Shown here: positions 1-11,720 of the stretch, one piece after another
Position numbering within the stretch: the first letter of the stretch is position 1
Layout of the letters: each line of letters opens with the position of its first letter
DNA from: Eonycteris spelaea
Lineage: Eukaryota; Chordata; Mammalia; Chiroptera; Pteropodidae
Length of the DNA stretch: 64,000 nt
Assembly: GCA_003508835.1 (NCBI GenBank)
Contig: PUFA01000082.1
Coordinates: 1,612,001 to 1,676,000 of the forward strand
Direction of reading: 5' to 3'
Made by a program: the position numbers and the translations under genes
The notes under the pieces: model-generated
Told to the model about the DNA's origin: nothing
The model's input: the letters and a program-made list of their open reading frames with translations, nothing else
The model's database searches: none

Positions 1-124
1 GTGCACTGGAGGTGAGATCGGTAGGAGTTGTATTTGTGATTGACTTTGCGACTCTCCAAATAAGGGTTTTGTTTGGCTAGAAATTACAGACTTCTGCTGA
101 ATATGCTTTCTCTCCACCAACCCC

Positions 125-446
125 CCGCCCCACACACCCAGCTTTATTGAGATGCAGTTGACATATAACATGGAGTAAGTTTAAGGCGTACGGCGTAACG
201 ACTTCATATGTGTATTTATTGCAAAAGGATCACCATGGTAAGGTTAGTGAGCCATCCATCATCTCACATAATTACCATGTTTTTTAGTGGTGAGGACTTT
301 TAAGATTTACTACTCTTAGCAACTGTCAGACATAGACAGTCACTGTGCTGCACATTACACCCCAAGAACTTATTCGTCTTATAAATGGGAGTCTGTGCCC
401 TTTGACCACTTTCCACCATTTCCCTCCTCCCTCAAGAATGTGCTTT
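125..446 (-). mobile_element. L1 3' untranslated region fragment
   Basis: The + strand shows the reverse complement of a mammalian L1MA/L1MB-type 3' end: TTTATTGAGATGCAGTTGAC, GGATCACCATGGTAAG, CTGTGCTGCACATTACACCC and TTTGACCACTTTCCACC in the usual order. Small open frames over it at 326-578 are by-products of this repeat. Confidence 0.75.
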
Positions 447-3039
447 CTTTCGTGCAAATACATGAAAAGATGGGCAGTAGGTGTTGCCCAGCAGTCGGGC
501 AGAGGGCTTACGGGGGGTGTAAATCTGAGCTGTGGGATGGGGGTCACTTTTGTGGTCCATCTTCTAACAGGCATTTGAAATGGAAATCTTCACATCTTGT
601 TGGAGGACCACACTGAGAACATTCTCCTTTCCAGTACTCCATGTTGACATGTAAAACATCTGAGATCCTATGCGACGGTGCCCAGATAAGGCTCAGAGGA
701 CCCTGATGGCAGCAGTTCCTCCAGATCAGTGGAGAAAGCTGTGGTTTGTGCTGTTGTTTTTACTAGCCCAGTGAGCTACACCTTTTGCTGTGATCCTGTG
801 CCCAGAAAAGGGACTGTCTCCTGGAACCTAAAATGTGACTCTGGTTAGAGGCCAACACCTCCCTCCCCGCCCCCGCAGAGGGCTCGTTGCGGCCCAGGCA
901 CCAGGGACTTCTGTACTGGCCTTTTTCAGTTGCTGGGCTAGTTGGGCAGAGTGAGGCGGAGAGCCTTCGTGTCCATCTTTGCTGCCAGTTGGACTCTCTG
1001 ACCTCTTGATTTACTTCTTTGTAATCTTAGGACCTCAGGTACTTGGTATAGTCAAGCGCATGAGTATTTGGAGTCCTGGGTATACCACTTAGTAAGGAGG
1101 TGAGGTTGGGTGTGTCACTGAACCTTCTACACCCAGTGTTCACTTCTGGGCACTAGGTCATGGTTACGTCTGCCCTGCCTTCTGCATGGGAATGCCCTGG
1201 GCGTGAAGTCAGAGGTCTAAGCAAAACACTGCACATTTCAAAGCATCACACAGAGGTGGTTTTTAGTGTTATAAGTCGAGAGAATACGCTGATTTTCAGC
1301 TTTCAACCCTTCCCATTGCCACCCCGAGATCGGTTTCTCAGAATCTTTCTGTAAAACCACATGGGGGTTCAGGTGGGGGAGGAAAGAGCTACTGGGCCTG
1401 AGAAACTTGAATAAGTTTTAAACTAAAGACTTTGTTAAATCACCAAAGCAGCATAGCCTTATGAACACTTTGTAGAGGCAAAAGTGATTTTAAGTGTATA
1501 TTTTAAGTGTGTTTTGTGATTATTCTATCAGAGTTGTGCTCAGAATGCTCTCCTCTCATAGTACTAAGGTATTTTATTTAAACAAACCTGTCGATCCTCA
1601 TGCTAGACTGTGTGTGTGTGTAAAATTGTATTTGAATTGGTTCATCTGGGAAAAACTTATTGGCACACCTGGATGTAAAGTACACCTTGCTTAGGCAGTC
1701 AGCACCTGTTTTGCAAGGAGAACTTCAGGGTGAGCATTTCTCAGTGCCATTCTGGGTAATAAGAGATAGATGAATTTGTGGGTTCTCACAGTAAAGGGAG
1801 CGTCCTTTCTAAGCTAGTCACATCTTAGCATTAGGTATAAAAAGACCTATAAGAAATACAGGGTGGGAGACATAGCCGGCCCAAATGTATTGTCTTTATT
1901 CACGTAGATTTCGGTGCCATCTGCCCTCCCCTGAGAAAATGGGTGTCTCACTGTTTACAGGGGTGCACGCTGATGGAATCAGGGAGACGCTCCCTCTTTT
2001 TTTTAAAAGGAAAAAAGTCGTTCTTTGGCAGTCATTGCCCTTCCTTCCCAGGTATATCAGAGGCAGATAATATGGTCTCCAGCTTGTAAATCGAAAATTT
2101 TTAAATGTTCAGAATTTATCCTCTCTCCTCAGTTAAATAGACCTTGGCACAAAAGGGTCACATTTTGTCTATATGTGATGAGCTTCTCTGTGGGCCTGGC
2201 CCCTGCAGTTATCTCTTGGTTTCTTGTTCAGCTCTTGTCCTTTGCTTTTCGTTTCATCTGGACTTGGGGACTCTGTGACTGTTAGGCTCTGCTGGAACTG
2301 AGGGTCGAAATTAGTGTTTTGGTTTTAATAAAATACAACTGAAGCCTTTGCGTTCCTCCTTGTCTTCCTCCAAAAATGCGAGGTCTGCTGGAGTAAGCCA
2401 CGGAACAGGAATGACAGATATCATGGCGGCACCCCTGCCCGTCAGCTGCAGGGTGGCGCTCACTGTTCATTGCTTCTTTGTTGCGCTCTGCATTCTTAGT
2501 GTCCACCTGGCCATCTTGGAGTGTTTGGCAGGGTCCAGTGGACATGGAAACCTCCAGGAACCGACTGACCCTCAACTTCTTCTGGGTTTGCAGTCTCCAA
2601 TAAGAATATCAGTGTCTGCCCAAGGGAATGTATTATGTGTCATGTGCCTTAGAAATAATTTTTCCAAGTTGATATTATTTTTCTGAGTGCTGTGGAGATT
2701 GAATAAAAAAGGACATTGTCGGCATGCAATGGCAGCAACTAGAATGTGGCATTTATGATGAATTGAGTTCTGTTACAAAATGAATGGGTAGCAATAACCA
2801 GAAAATTGTGTATAAGGGGAAGAAAAAGAAACTCATTAATATTTATTTGGCAGGTATTTGTTGCTCATCCATTTACTGACTGCTAGAAGAAATGGCAGAT
2901 TGTAAGAATAATATTTCACCGGCTCTGAGCAGGTGAAATGGGCTCTGAGCAAATGCAACCCCACTCGATAAGGAGTCTGGGAGAAGACGCAGCCCGTGCG
3001 CTCGTCTGCCCGACCAGAGGTTGGCCCGCTGCTGCGCTT
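447..3039. other. Mostly single-copy intron sequence
   Basis: No gene is visible. A possible MIR lies at about 1060-1180. The open frames at 1160, 1494, 2025, 2282 and 2348 are short, and none shows codon bias or a familiar motif. Confidence 0.5.
1060..1180 (+). repeat. Possible MIR SINE relic
   Basis: The order GAGTCCTGGG, then CCACTTAG, then GTGTGTCACTGAACCTTCTA matches the MIR core, where CTGTGTGACCTTGGGCAAGT is followed by the AACCTCT segment. It is strongly diverged. Confidence 0.35.
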
Positions 3040-3250
3040 ATGTTGCAGAATTTCTTCCAGTGTTAGTTGGGTTTAGACCTGCTACTTTTGTTGTTTTCTA
3101 TTTGCCTTATCCCCTTTTTATTTGGTTCCGCTGAGCTTCTTTTCTTACCTTCTTCTGTATTAACCAAAATTTTTTCTTATATCTTTTTAACTGTTATGTG
3201 GGTTTTCAGTTCTATTTCTTTACTATAATTTTTCTATGATTGTTCTAAGG
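3040..3250 (-). mobile_element. Possible L1M fragment
   Basis: T-rich text with words such as TTGTTTTCTATTTGCC and CTTACCTTCTTCTGTATTAA resembles the region between ORF1 and ORF2 of old L1 elements read on the minus strand. The assignment is weak. Confidence 0.3.
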
Positions 3251-3254
3251 ATTA

Positions 3255-3735
3255 CAGTGGTCCCCCTTATCCACTTTTCACAGTTTTAAGTTATCCTCAG
3301 TCATCTGTGGTCCAGAAATTCTAAATGGAAAATTAGTAATAAAAATTCCTAAGTTTTTTTTTTCATTGAGATATGATTGACTTTACAATATTATATTCGT
3401 TTCAGATGTACAATGAGGTGATTCGGTATTTGTGTGACTACGAGGTGATCACCACAATAAGTCTACTTACTTTCTGTCATCATACAAAGTTACTACAATT
3501 CATAAGTTTAAATTGCATGCCCTTCTGAGTAAAGGTGAAACCGCAACCCCCCCTCTCCATCTCACCCTGGATATGAGTCATCCCTTTGCCTGTGTACACT
3601 CCCGGCCTGTTTGTCACTTAATAGCCGGTTACCAGATCGACAGTCGAGGTATCACAGTGCTTGTGTTCAGGCCACCCTTACAGTAGCCCAGCGCTACGTC
3701 ACAGTACGTACATCATTCACCTCACTTCATCTCTT
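3255..3735 (+). mobile_element. Tigger-type DNA transposon fragment, split by an L1 insertion
   Basis: The element begins at a TA dinucleotide (3253-3254) with CAGTGGTCCCCCTTATCC. It continues with CATCTGTGGTCCAGAAATTC, is interrupted at 3354-3496, and resumes with AAGTTTAAATTGC, ATGAGTCATCCCTTTGCC and CAGTGCTTGTGTTCAGGCC. These words recall a Tigger (pogo-like) element whose consensus starts with CCCCCTTATCCGCGG. The right end is lost after CACTTCATCTCTTCACG. Confidence 0.65.
3354..3496 (-). mobile_element. Short L1 3'-end insertion with target-site duplication
   Basis: A T10 run at 3354-3363 is followed by CATTGAGATATGATTGAC, TTATATTCGTTTCAGATG and GATCACCACAATAAGTC, the reverse complement of an L1 3' end. 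It is flanked by AATTCCTAAG (3344-3353) and AATTCATAAG (3497-3506), a 10-bp duplication of Tigger sequence with one mismatch. The insertion therefore postdates the Tigger element. Confidence 0.75.
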
Positions 3736-5229
3736 CACGCAGCACTCGGTCCTTTCACGCTGCTTGGGGTCAGAACTTCTGAGGGCTTTGAGCAGAGGAA
3801 TGTTGGGAGAGGCTATTGCTGTGAACAGTAACATCCAGGTCCACCGATTATTTGAGTAGAGTAGTATTTGCTTATCGTCATAAGATTTTTAAAAATTATG
3901 AGTGTTATTCACTATTTAAAAAATAGCAGTGTGTTGCCCTTAGCTTTGAAAGAGATGAGTCTTAATTAAGTCCCTGAAATAGAACCTCAAAGACGCATTT
4001 AATCAGTATTCTATGTTGTCTAGTTTTTCATTAGTTTTTTCTTAATTGGTGGATTAGTGTTATATTTTATTCAATCAGAAGTGGAATCTCTAGCTTATCG
4101 CTTCTTTCTCAAATCAGTTAGCATTTTAATGTTTACCTCTTTTAGAGGTGTGAGCCACTTATTTTCTTTTTAAAATTCATACATGGACATTCTCCATGGA
4201 AAGACAAACTGTGTGAGAAATGTGTGGATTAAAATTTAGCACTCGCCGACACCAAAGGGAAATCTCTTGACACGGAAGGAGCTGGCTGTCATCACTTCCA
4301 CGTTTATTCCGTCTTTCTAACAAAGAAGGTGTATACTCCTCCAAATCATACCAACTTCCTCCTGACTTTGGCGGTTAACTTACAGATGAGTGTGTCTGTT
4401 CCATCTGCTTCTTATGGCTTAGAACATTTCCTGTCGTCGACACAAAAATTTTAGGTGTGCAAAGGAGACGATGTTTGTATCTGAATCACTGTTACATCTT
4501 TAAGGGCACCTTTTTTTTTTTTAATTCACTTAAGTGCGCCAGCTAGATTTTTATCTATTGTTATTTCGACTCCAATTTCCATTGAGGTTGAAGATATGAT
4601 CTTCACATGTGTTTTGTTTTAATTAAGCCAGTGCACAATTGGTATTTGTGAAATATTCCTTTAATAAATATATATTAAAATAGTGATATAATGTCATGCT
4701 AAAAGAAAAACGTACCTTTGCTTAGAAAAGCAGTTTCTCTCCATTTAGGTGCATATTGGAGATAATTATGATTTATCAAAACTTCACTTTTTAAAATAAG
4801 TGAAAATTTTAAAATAGGTGAAAAAAATCATAATTTTGTGTTAAATATGGAGGAAATGGAACACATTGCTGAAGGCCAGATAATTTGACCAAGGAAATGC
4901 TCAGCGAGTGAAATGACTAATAATAACTTCCCGTGGAATTCTTCCTCATTATAATCACACTCCAGGGAAGTTTTAAATTTAGAAGGAGAAATAAGAATCT
5001 GAATGTTATGAAAAATATTTCAATAATATTTAGGAGCTGTCCATTTGTGGTTTTATATTTAACTGGAAGTGAAATATAAAAATATAGAAGAGGCAGAGAG
5101 AGTAGAGAAGAGAATACTAAATTAGGAGTCAACCAACACACCATGGTTTTTATTTGTCTCAGCCATTAATTATTTATGAAACCTAAAATAAGTCTTCTAT
5201 TCCCTCTCTCAACTTCTTGCATTACCTTT
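3736..5229. other. AT-rich intron sequence with no recognised feature
   Basis: No exon and no confidently assigned repeat. It includes homopolymer runs such as T14 near 4509 and several long A/T stretches. Open frames are short and AT-driven. Confidence 0.5.
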
Positions 5230-5960
5230 CTTTCCTTGGGTTTTAAAATTATTTTGTTGAAGTATATATATGCTTTAGTATTTCTTGTAGTAACTGTCTA
5301 CGGGAGGTAAACCCAGTCCTTATATTTCAGAAAACATCTTTATTTCATCCTCACTCTTCCTGGCGATAGAATTCTAGATTAACAGTGGTTTTCCTTCAAA
5401 ACTTTGAAAATATGACTATTGCCTTCTAGTATTCATTGTTGCTATTTTGAGAAGTCTGCTGCGCATCTAATTGATCATTCTTTTAACTCTTTTTTCACCT
5501 TTTTCTACTTTTTTACACGATTTTCTCTTTATTCAATCTATCTAGGAGATTTATTTTTATCCAGTCTGCCTGGCACGGACTGTGAGCTTTCAATATCGAG
5601 TCATGCCTTCAGTTGTGGGAAATTGTTAGCATCAGTGCTAATATTGCTTCCAGCATCCCTTCTAGCGTCATTTCTGGAAATCCTATTAGACATGCGTTTC
5701 TTCTCAGTCTACCTGTTACGATACTTCTCTCCATGTGATCTCTTCTGTACTCTGAGCGAGCTTCAGTTTACTGATTTTTTTCTCTTTGTGCCTGGTATTG
5801 AGTTTGTCTCATCTATTGAGTTTTTAATCAATAACCATATATTTTATTTTCAGGATTTCAAGTAGATTTTTGTTTTCTGTTTTCAAAATCTACCACTTGA
5901 TTCATTATCTGATTGATTTTGTTTCCAAAAAATTGGAAGGTTGTTTTTCTTTCATATCTC
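5230..5960 (-). mobile_element. Ancient L1M/HAL1 ORF1-region fragment
   Basis: The + strand carries the reverse complement of an old L1 or HAL1 ORF1: TTTAGTATTTCTTGTAGTAA, TAGAATTCTAGATTAACAG, TTGCCTTCTAGTATTCATTG and GAGAAGTCTGCTG. It continues with a TTTTCTCTTTATTCA block and TTGGAAATTTT-type words. The 148-codon open frame on the other strand (5419-5865) is a by-product. The GC-rich stretch to about 6560 may be the 5' part of the same element. Confidence 0.55.
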
Positions 5961-8263
5961 TTTGAAGGTTTTAACACATTAAAGTCATTTCAGTTTGTCA
6001 TGTGTTCATGTCGTCAGGAGTGACTTCATCAGGTCGTTGAATATTTGTCAGTCATTCCTGAAGTCAGTTTCCCTTCCATGTGTTGGGCCTTTAGTTTAGA
6101 AGCCTGTCCTAAGCGGGAATCTTTGTCCCTCTCTCCGCGTCCTCCCCTCCCTGGGGAGTGGTTTTGCTCTAGACTTCACCCCACACCAGGCCCCTCGCTG
6201 AGAACCGGGTCTCAACTGGAGGTCCAGCTGCTGTCCTTGGTGCCGAGGGTAGTAAGGTGTGCCTGTTACTCCCGTTGCCGGGTTCGGGTGGCGAGCTCTC
6301 TCTGCTTCCTCCTGCTGTTCCCGGTGTCGGCTTCGTCCGCGCCATAGCCCCAGCCGTGGTCACAGAAGCCTTTTGGATTTTTCCCCACAGGCAAAGTGGG
6401 CTTTGTGTCCAGCCGTGTGCTTAATGCACTGAGTCGTGCTCCAGACCATTCGCCTTTGTCCCCTCCCTCCCTGCCCAGCCATGTGCCTTTGGCTGCTGCT
6501 TCTGCTCCAGGCCTCCGCCTATTTCTGAGCAGTAGGGCTGCAGCCTCAGCCCCGATTGCCAGCCTGTTTTTGGTCCATGGATCTTATTTTCCTTGTTTAT
6601 AACATAATTTCCTTACTTCCTTCCTCACACCTCCCCTTTGTTTCTCTCTCCCTAAAATTATTTTATCTATCTTTGCTATCATTTGGATTAGTGAGTGGTA
6701 TTTAAAACCTGAACTCACAAGACATCCTGCCCAGAAATTCTGTCCTAGTTTCTTCATCTTTACTGAGGAATCCCTAAGGTCCCTTCTAGCACCCAACATT
6801 CTAACTTCTCCCTAAGCATCAGGCAGCAAGAGAACTTATCTGTGGGGTTAGGTGTTTGGCATATTACAGTTACCCCAATCCCTTTCCATCCTTACAGATC
6901 TGGGCCAAACAAGCTCATGAATTACTGATCTCAAAAGATGTCCAAAGTGTCGTAGCCTCTGCAGAAGTTTTTCCAGCTATTTGCCTTCTCAGTTATTATT
7001 TTGCATGCTGGACTTTGCTTTTGTAGGAAAAAAAAAAAAAAACAATAACACAAACTCTCCAAACCATAGGAGTTCTTAATGGTCCAAAGACCACTTCACT
7101 GTGGGAATGGAGCTGGCACTGGCACCTTGTCTCTCCCGTGTACATCTCCAGCCCTCTGCCTGATCTCAGAGACCCGGACGCTTCCAGAAACAGCTGCTTA
7201 AGAACGGAAACTTGTTTTCATTTTCTACGAGGAAGTAGTAATAGGTTTTCCAGAAATCTGTGTATTCCAGCATGACCTAGAGGGGACTCGAAAAGGGATG
7301 GAGAGCGATTGATCATTGTCAGTCACAAGGAGCTGGAATTTACAAGCTTCTAAAGTCTCTCTGTGGATGGTCGCTAGAGCTGTTTATGTTTTACGAATAA
7401 TGTTTAATGAAGAACTGCCAAAATTGCCGTTAAAATTTTTTGAAAAATAAATAGCTTAGCAAGGAAAAGGCCATATGGTATCTGTTTAAAACTGGAGGCA
7501 CAGAGTCTATTTTTAAAAAATAGACCTACAAAAAGGCTAAGCACAAACCAAAACACCCCCTCCACTTTAATAAAAGTAATATTTAACTATTCGTGGCTAA
7601 ATTTTAAAATTAGACTGAAGAATTTAAAACTTTTACAAATAACATATTAAATTTGGCAAGAAATTCCAAGGAAATAAAAATTTGATTCCAGTCCATTGGT
7701 TTTCAATGATTCTTTTACAGTTTACCTCCTAAGTAGAAGGAATTGCAGATAGCTTCCAGTTTTAAGGATTCATATGCTACAGGAGAAGAGGGCCTGGCTC
7801 AAAGGAGGGCAAAGAAGTCAGTAATAACAGCGGGGAAAGATGGGCCCCTTAGGGAACCCCAGGGAGAAGTTGGTCCTGCTGTGATTTGAGAGCCTGTCCT
7901 CCGCCAGTGGCCCCTGATTCTGGCACTCACAGGTGCTGTTCTCAAAACCGACGTCAGAAGTAGCATATTGCCTCTCCAGTGGAAGTTTGAGCTATCCACC
8001 AATTTCCTTTTGTTGAATCTGTTGCCTCGTGATTGGCTCATCTGTAAAATAAAAGACCATCTATGAAATCACTAGAATATTTTTGCATGAAAGTTGTGAC
8101 CATTAATGCTAAAATGATTTATAACAGAATTGAGTGTTCTCTTCCATTTAAATGCTTGATTCAGTGTAATGTTCTTAGCCCTTTGAACAGCATCTGATAA
8201 GTTTTTGTCTTATGTTGAAAGCATATCAGGAACACATCCCTAATAGTCTCTGATGGCATTTGT
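5961..8263. other. Intron sequence without a recognised gene
   Basis: A pyrimidine- and GC-rich block (6110-6580) is followed by AT-rich single-copy sequence. An A15 run near 7027 may mark an eroded retroposon tail. Open frames at 6045, 6169, 6396 and 7799 have no recognisable motif. Confidence 0.45.
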
Positions 8264-8472
8264 GAATTGGCTAATTAGCTCAGTTGGTTAAAACACTTGG
8301 TTGGAGAGAGCAGAGTATTGCTTCAGCCCCTGGGCTGGCCAGTTAATTTCTTTCAGTTTTCTGAGCACAGAGCCTTGGTCCCCAAAGAGGGATGGAACCC
8401 CACACTGCTATTACAAAAACACTTCAGGGGCATGACTTGGGAATGTGTGTATGTTAGTATCATTGTCATTAA

Positions 8473-8509
<37 letters not shown>
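8264..8509 (+). mobile_element. Degraded tRNA-derived SINE (VES-like) with (AC)n tail
   Basis: The segment opens with a tRNA-like A box, TTAGCTCAGTTGGTTAAAAC, and about 35 nt later has a degenerate B-box region, GCTTCAGCCCCTGGGCTGGCC. This head resembles the tRNA-derived SINEs of bats. A non-tRNA body of about 130 nt follows, then an (AC)18 run at 8474-8509, a common tail-derived microsatellite. The head is diverged and the right limit of the element is uncertain. Confidence 0.5.
8474..8509. repeat. (AC)n microsatellite
   Basis: About 18 uninterrupted AC units at the 3' end of the tRNA-derived SINE. Confidence 0.95.
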
Positions 8510-8511
<2 letters not shown>

Positions 8512-8911
8512 TTTTAAAGTACATAATTATGTAGTTGCCCCAGGTGGGACAGGTGAAGTTAAATTTTAAATGTTTTTATCTTTACAGTATTTGTACAGTC
8601 TTTAGCAGCTTATCTGTTCATTCATTATGGAAACAGAATCCTTATCATGTGGTTCTAGGTCTCTGTGTGACCAAATTTATAGAAAAATGGGCCATGATGT
8701 AGTCTTGTCTGTTTTGAAGGTACTGTTAGAGTTGTTTTATAGTGCCAGAGAGCCATATTAGGAATTATGGTGCCACATTGCCAGAAGTGTCTCTTTTTGT
8801 ATCTCATGAATCAGTTAAAAAAATACAAATGTATGTTCTTTGAAAGGCCGTGACTTTCACCTCAGCATAGCCCTTGTTTTATACAGCTTTTATTTTGTTA
8901 TAATGGCTTAT

Positions 8912-8960
8912 GAGTGTCATTTTACAAGGGAAGAAATCTGAGCGCTAAGAGGCGAGTTAG
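8912..8960 (-). repeat. Possible MIR relic
   Basis: CATTTTACAAGGGAAGAAATCTGAG followed by AAGAGG resembles the reverse complement of the MIR core (ATTTTACAGATGAGGAAACTGAG). It is short and diverged. Confidence 0.35.
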
Positions 8961-9129
8961 CCTCTGCCGTGGGAGGAGGCCGGGGCAGGAGTGGCATCCT
9001 TACCTTAGGTGCCCTCTGGGTGGGTAACTTTGTTATCTCTTGTGTCAGGACAACTTCACTTGAGACTTTCAAAGACGGGAGCAGACTGAGTTTCTAGTGT
9101 GTTTTTAAAAGTGAGGTGTAGGACAGATG

Positions 9130-9285
9130 ATGCTGTCATTCGGTTTTGGAAAATCACACATATATGCTTCTTTGTGCATAGACTATCTTGAGAAGGATAC
9201 ACAAGACCCACTTGGTAACCGTGTTTGCCTCTGGCTGTGGGAAGTGGCGCAGTGGTACCAAGATGTTGGCTGAGTCAGGTAGCGA
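9130..9285 (+). mobile_element. L1M 3'-end fragment
   Basis: AGAAGGATACACAAGACCC, then GGTAACCGTGTTTGCCTCTGG, matches the L1M 3' end, whose consensus has GGATACACAAGAAAC and GGTTACCTCTGG. The same family is seen at about 46170. Confidence 0.55.
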
Positions 9286-9634
9286 TTGGCTCAGGGATAG
9301 GGTTGTGACTTTGTTAGCACATCTAAAAACAAAATTCTTGTTCTTTCCCACTGGACTTGAATGAGAAGAGAATGTGGGATTTGGAGTGTCAGCCGTCTTC
9401 CCCATTCTTACCACAGGGACTGGAGACAAAGCCAACCTGGAGGAGAGCAGGGAGCGTGGAGTGACACTGGTGGGACCTGGACTTGGGCCACACCTGAAGC
9501 TCGTTCTGCTTCTGACCCCTGACTAGACTCCTCACTTAAGCCAATAAATTCATTTTTTGACTTTAGTTAGTTTCGTCTCATATATTTCAGAAAATAAAAT
9601 ACCAACTGGTATGGGGTAATAGCTTTTAAACTTT

Positions 9635-9715
9635 AGGATTACTTGATGATTAAATGACATGTATCTGTAGTACAATGCTTGGTACGTAAAACGCACTCCT
9701 TGGTCATGTTTAGAA
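9635..9715 (+). repeat. MIR SINE 3' fragment
   Basis: GATTAAATGACATGTATCTG, then ACAATGCTTGGTACGTAAAACGCACTC, follows the MIR 3' end order (GATTAAATGAG, then AGTGCCTGGCACATAGTAGGCACTC). Confidence 0.5.
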
Positions 9716-9719
9716 TGTT

Positions 9720-11599
9720 TAGTCAGAAGGCCATCTCTCATTTTACTGATAACCTGCTCTAAGGGGAAGAAGCGGCTGCAAGAGAGATTATAACCAAATG
9801 TTTAGTTCCTTTGCCTGGCACAAATAAACTCTGCTTCTATTCAAGGCCAAATAGTTGTTAAGATTTTTTAAAAGTCTCTTTGGTATATTACAACCAAGAA
9901 GCACTAGCTCTGCTCATGTTCCAGAGTCAATTTAAATCCCTTGTTGTTTTCTAATTAAAAAATAATAATAATACAGTTCTGTCTATCTGCTAATTAAAAA
10001 AAAGAAAAAAAAAAGCTGCGTTGGGTGACGTAAAAACAAATAGGCACTCAACAGCACCAAACAGGCAAGGACTGATCAGGCCTTCGGAGATGCCCCCTCT
10101 GCATGGATTTTCACTACTTTTCCTTCTTCTCCAGCTCCTCCAAGCAGGAGAATCAGATCAAGCTACTATAAGGATGGGGAAAACATTTTAAGTTGTTAAC
10201 ATTAAACACAGAACCCATTGGATTACCTAAGAGCAGAAATATTATTGTTGATTTTCTGACATCTCAGCAGCCCTAAAAATACAGTGTGGCACACATTTTA
10301 AAGATTAAATTGAATTAAAAATCAATTTCTATTTTGAGAATTCGAGTAGCGTGAGATAATTGGAAAGGCCTTGGAGTGTTTTCTGTAATGGCTGAGAATC
10401 ATTGTTCTTAACAATAGAAATGAACTCAGCAGAAATGACAAGCATTTTGTATATACTCTAGCTAACCTGATTTTTAAAATAAAAACGTTCCTAATGCACA
10501 TGGAGCACATGGCCCCATCTGCCATAATCTTGACATTTTTCCCCCTTAAGACTTTTATATGATTATCTTATCCCAGACACCGTATTTCTAAAGTGTCGTT
10601 TTTCTCACCCATTAGTACAATACACAATACGTGGTTTTGTTTTTTCTTCACTGCTTCGTTACTTTCACATTCTGAAAAGGCACATGCTGCAGTAAATTAG
10701 TCCAAAAATATCAGGTGTAGATAAGAAATCAAGCCGATAGGCTGTTCTCCGGCGTCGTGGTGGAAGCCGTGGGTGGCATGGCGCTTTGGCGCGCACCGCC
10801 GATACCCGCGGGGTCTGACCAGCCTGACACTGCCCGCCTGGCAAGAGCGGTGCGTGAAGTAGGTCGTGAGGGGGCCGGGTGGGAGCCGGAGTGTAGGTGA
10901 GCGGTAAGTCAGGTTCTTGCCGAGGAAGGTCCGTGACAGAAAACGGGGGGTCTGATCGTAGCGGTAAGGGGAATTGCAGCAGTACTAGTTTATGCTCATG
11001 TCGCTGTCACTGTGCTCAGTCTCTCCACGTGGGAACCTGCCGAAACCCCTGCGCAGCCTTCGGAGGCGGGTCCGTGACCACCTGTGCCGTGCAGAAAGTC
11101 CAGACACGGATGGCGAGGCCACTCGCCCCGGGCACCCAGTTAAGATGCGGTGCTCGTGCTCCTCATTGCCACCTGACCTGCCTCCCAGGTGGACTGTTCC
11201 TTTGGTGAGCTGCAGGGCAAGAGCCGCGGGGGCTGCTGCGCGGGGACACCCCCGTAACACTTTCCCTGTGATAAACATCGCACCTTCTCCAGGTGGCTCT
11301 GCACTCGGACCGGACGTGAGGGCCACACCAAGCTCGACCACATGGAAGTTCCTGAAAAGCAGTCGGTTCCGTTCCTCTTACGGTTATGGAGTTTATCTCC
11401 ATGTAGTAATGCTGTCTGATAAAATTAATGCTTTTTGAGGAAAGGACATTGGGACGAACAGGTCACGGTAACAGTTAGCTCCTCCAAGAAGCTGCCTGTG
11501 ACCTTCTCAGTCCTCACGGAGTTCCCCTTAGGGTTCATTCGTAATGCTTGTTTGCCAACTGCCTCGTGATGTGGCTTGTTTTTAGTTATTTTTCACGTG
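9720..11599. other. Intron sequence: AT-rich, then CpG-enriched
   Basis: No gene was recognised. Up to about 10730 it is AT-rich with A runs near 9958 and 9997. From 10740 to 11330 it becomes GC- and CpG-enriched (separate entry). Overlapping open frames on both strands at 10897-11438 are expected from high GC and show no conserved motif. Confidence 0.5.
10740..11330. promoter_or_regulatory. CpG-enriched patch, possible regulatory element
   Basis: CpG is frequent compared with the flanks, with words such as GCTTTGGCGCGCACCGCCGA and GAGGCGGGTCCGTGACC. It is weaker than the island at 37000 and no promoter motif or exon is visible. It may be a decayed island or simply GC-rich sequence. Confidence 0.3.
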
Positions 11600-11720
11600 G
11601 GCACACTCAGCGGATGTTTATCGAGCCCCACCGTGTCACACTCAGTGCAGGGGGGCGCTGAGGACCACAGTGGCCCGTGATCACGGGGCGGGCTCCGCAC
11701 GGGCAGAGAGCCGGGGATCC
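11600..11720 (-). repeat. Possible L2 LINE 3' relic
   Basis: GGATGTTTATCGAGCCCCAC, then ACTCAGTGCAGGGGGGCGCTGAGGA, matches the reverse complement of the L2 3' end (CATTTATTGAGCACCTAC, then CACTG...GCTGGGGA). Confidence 0.45.

Noticed and set aside
5419..5865. 148-codon ORF with hydrophobic residues, looking like a membrane protein
   Set aside because: It is the antisense of an old L1/HAL1 ORF1 region, where a T-rich strand gives Phe/Leu/Ser-rich translation.
8474..8509. CRISPR-like or regulatory tandem array
   Set aside because: It is a plain dinucleotide microsatellite in a vertebrate genome.
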